Below, piece after piece: positions 36,659-37,742 of a stretch of DNA of 37,742 nucleotides. A program made the position numbers and the translations under genes. The notes below the pieces were generated by a model. That model was not told the DNA's origin. It made no database searches and worked only from the letters and a program-made list of their open reading frames with translations. Position 1 is the stretch's first letter; every line of letters begins with the position of its first letter. Origin of the DNA: a virus; IMG/VR virus record IMGVR_UViG_3300044809_000123, positions 1 through 37,742 of that record; one strand, 5' to 3'.

Positions 36659-37742
36659 ACTCCCGCCGCACGTCGAGCGCAACCACGTCAAGGGACACAC
36701 CTACCTGTCCTTTAGGATCGGCAAGGGGCCGCGCATCCGGTTGCCGAGTGATCCGTCGTCCGTCGCATTCCGCGAAGCCTACGTGGCTGCCGTGGCCGGT
36801 GAATCGGCGCCGGCGCGGGCGGTGCTGCAGAAAGACGCGCCCGGCGCCATTGGCGCCCTGGTGACCAGCTATATGCAGACCAGCGCATTCATCTCGCTGA
36901 GGGATACCAGCAAGGCCGGCTACATGACTCGGTTCGAAACCATCCGAGTCGACCACGGTCACCGTGCCGTCGCCGGGCTGACAAAGGATCGCATCAACAC
37001 CGTCATACTGGCGCCGTTCGCCGATCGGCCGGGCTCGGCACTCGACACTCTGAAAAAGCTGCGCATCCTGATACGGCACGCGATCGAAAAGGGACTGCTC
37101 AAGCACGATCCGTCCGCTGGGATCAAACGGCCGAAATCGAAACCAATCAGGGCTTGGACCGATGGCGAGATTGCGGCCTATGAAGCGCGGTGGCCGCTCG
37201 GCACAAAACAGCGCACGGCATACGCGCTGATGCTGGGCGTCGGCACCGCTCGAGTCGACGTCCACCGGATGACCTGGACGCAAGTTGATTCTGCCGGCGT
37301 CGGCTACACCCGCAACAAGACGGGCGTGGCCGTCGATATCGGGCTGGACACCGGCCTGCGCGCCGCACTGGACGCCGCGCCGCGCTCGCATGTTTGCATC
37401 ATCACAACCGAATTCGGCCGGCCCTTCACGGTGGACGGTTTCAGCGGCTTCATGAGGGACGCCATGAAGGCGGCTGGCCTGCCGCTCGATTGCAAGCCGC
37501 ACGGGTTGCGTAAGACCCTCGGCCGGAAGCTCGCCGACGCCGGCGTGTCCGCGCACGACATCATGGCGGCGCTCGGCCACACGACGCTCGCACAAGCCGA
37601 ACTCTACACGAAGGAAGCCAACCGCAGGCGCGGCGGACAGCGCGCCGTCACGCAGCTCAATGATCATAAAGCGAACATCCTTTCCCAAACCGCTTCAGAG
37701 CGTTTGGGGAAAGTGGTCAAAACCGATGGAAAATCAGGATGA
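36648..37742 (+). CDS. int: Tyrosine-family site-specific integrase
   Basis: The 364-residue protein integrates and excises the phage by strand exchange at att sites. The core-binding domain (~residues 60-160) precedes the catalytic domain with R202 (GVGTARVDVHRMTW), K224 (YTRNKTG), H285 and R288 (KPHGLRKTL), H311 (LGHTTLAQ) and the nucleophile Y320 (ELYTKEA): the complete R-K-HxxR-H-Y set. GGAGG lies six bases before ATG 36648, deciding it over the earlier in-frame ATG. It overlaps the Xis-like gene. The stop is the last codon of the window, so the attachment core, if downstream, is not visible. Confidence 0.93.
   Translation: MPRKLPPHVERNHVKGHTYLSFRIGKGPRIRLPSDPSSVAFREAYVAAVAGESAPARAVLQKDAPGAIGALVTSYMQTSAFISLRDTSKAGYMTRFETIRVDHGHRAVAGLTKDRINTVILAPFADRPGSALDTLKKLRILIRHAIEKGLLKHDPSAGIKRPKSKPIRAWTDGEIAAYEARWPLGTKQRTAYALMLGVGTARVDVHRMTWTQVDSAGVGYTRNKTGVAVDIGLDTGLRAALDAAPRSHVCIITTEFGRPFTVDGFSGFMRDAMKAAGLPLDCKPHGLRKTLGRKLADAGVSAHDIMAALGHTTLAQAELYTKEANRRRGGQRAVTQLNDHKANILSQTASERLGKVVKTDGKSG

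Overview
The window is the packaging, virion and lysogeny part of a temperate podovirus-type prophage, or a closely related phage genome, from a GC-rich alphaproteobacterium of the order Hyphomicrobiales. Many small accessory proteins belong to families I associate with Bradyrhizobium and its relatives (the EPSLGW acidic protein, the SWNEKMWSDGG/SRCK zinc protein, the MPELTRRRY protein, the PanA-like cassette, an IS1595-type transposase tail). That host assignment is inference from remembered family features; no search was run. The sequence ends exactly at the stop codon of a tyrosine integrase and begins inside an early-gene operon, so the left part of the element is missing.

Layout. 1-2.5 kb: plus-strand early genes, including a primase-like N-terminal domain protein and a DUF6456-like protein, closed by a strong terminator. 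2.6-2.9 kb: one small minus-strand gene. 3.0-5.5 kb: a coupled run starting with a truncated paralogue, a protein with five terminase-small-subunit-like DNA-binding repeats, a YodC/DUF2158 protein and two phage hypotheticals. 5.5-22.7 kb: the packaging and virion operon (small terminase candidate, TerL, portal, scaffold, major capsid, decoration protein, adaptor, gp10-like beta-propeller, GNAT enzyme, S74-chaperone protein, SleB-domain ejection protein, second ejection protein). Nearly every junction is an ATGA/TAATG overlap. 22.7-23.0 kb: two tiny membrane proteins on the minus strand, the best holin-like candidates here. 23.1-26.5 kb: tail collar protein and a mosaic tail fibre.

26.5-36 kb is a mosaic accessory region with genes on both strands. 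It holds small secreted, zinc and membrane proteins; a PanA (Panacea/DUF4065) gene overlapping one small membrane gene and followed by another; a transposase remnant abutting an SRAP (YedK/HMCES) gene; a frameshifted conserved gene; a five-helix membrane protein; a tandem SANT-like regulator divergent from a small gene across a palindrome; and a four-gene minus-strand operon led by a ribbon-helix-helix protein with a palindrome in its promoter region. 36-37.7 kb: helically phased repeats, a candidate promoter, an AlpA/Xis-like gene and the integrase.

How it works together (inference): TerL and portal package DNA into a capsid built on the scaffold; gp10-like and adaptor proteins close the head; SleB-domain and glycine-rich internal proteins are ejected with the DNA through the peptidoglycan; collar and fibre recognise the host. 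No CRISPR array, tRNA, rRNA or reverse transcriptase was seen, and no free-standing endolysin or spanin was recognised. The most interesting candidates for an undescribed system are the PanA-membrane protein cassette (28.3-29.3 kb), the RHH-led overlapping operon (33.7-34.75 kb), the five-repeat DNA-binding protein (3.2-4.4 kb) and the antisense holin-like pair.
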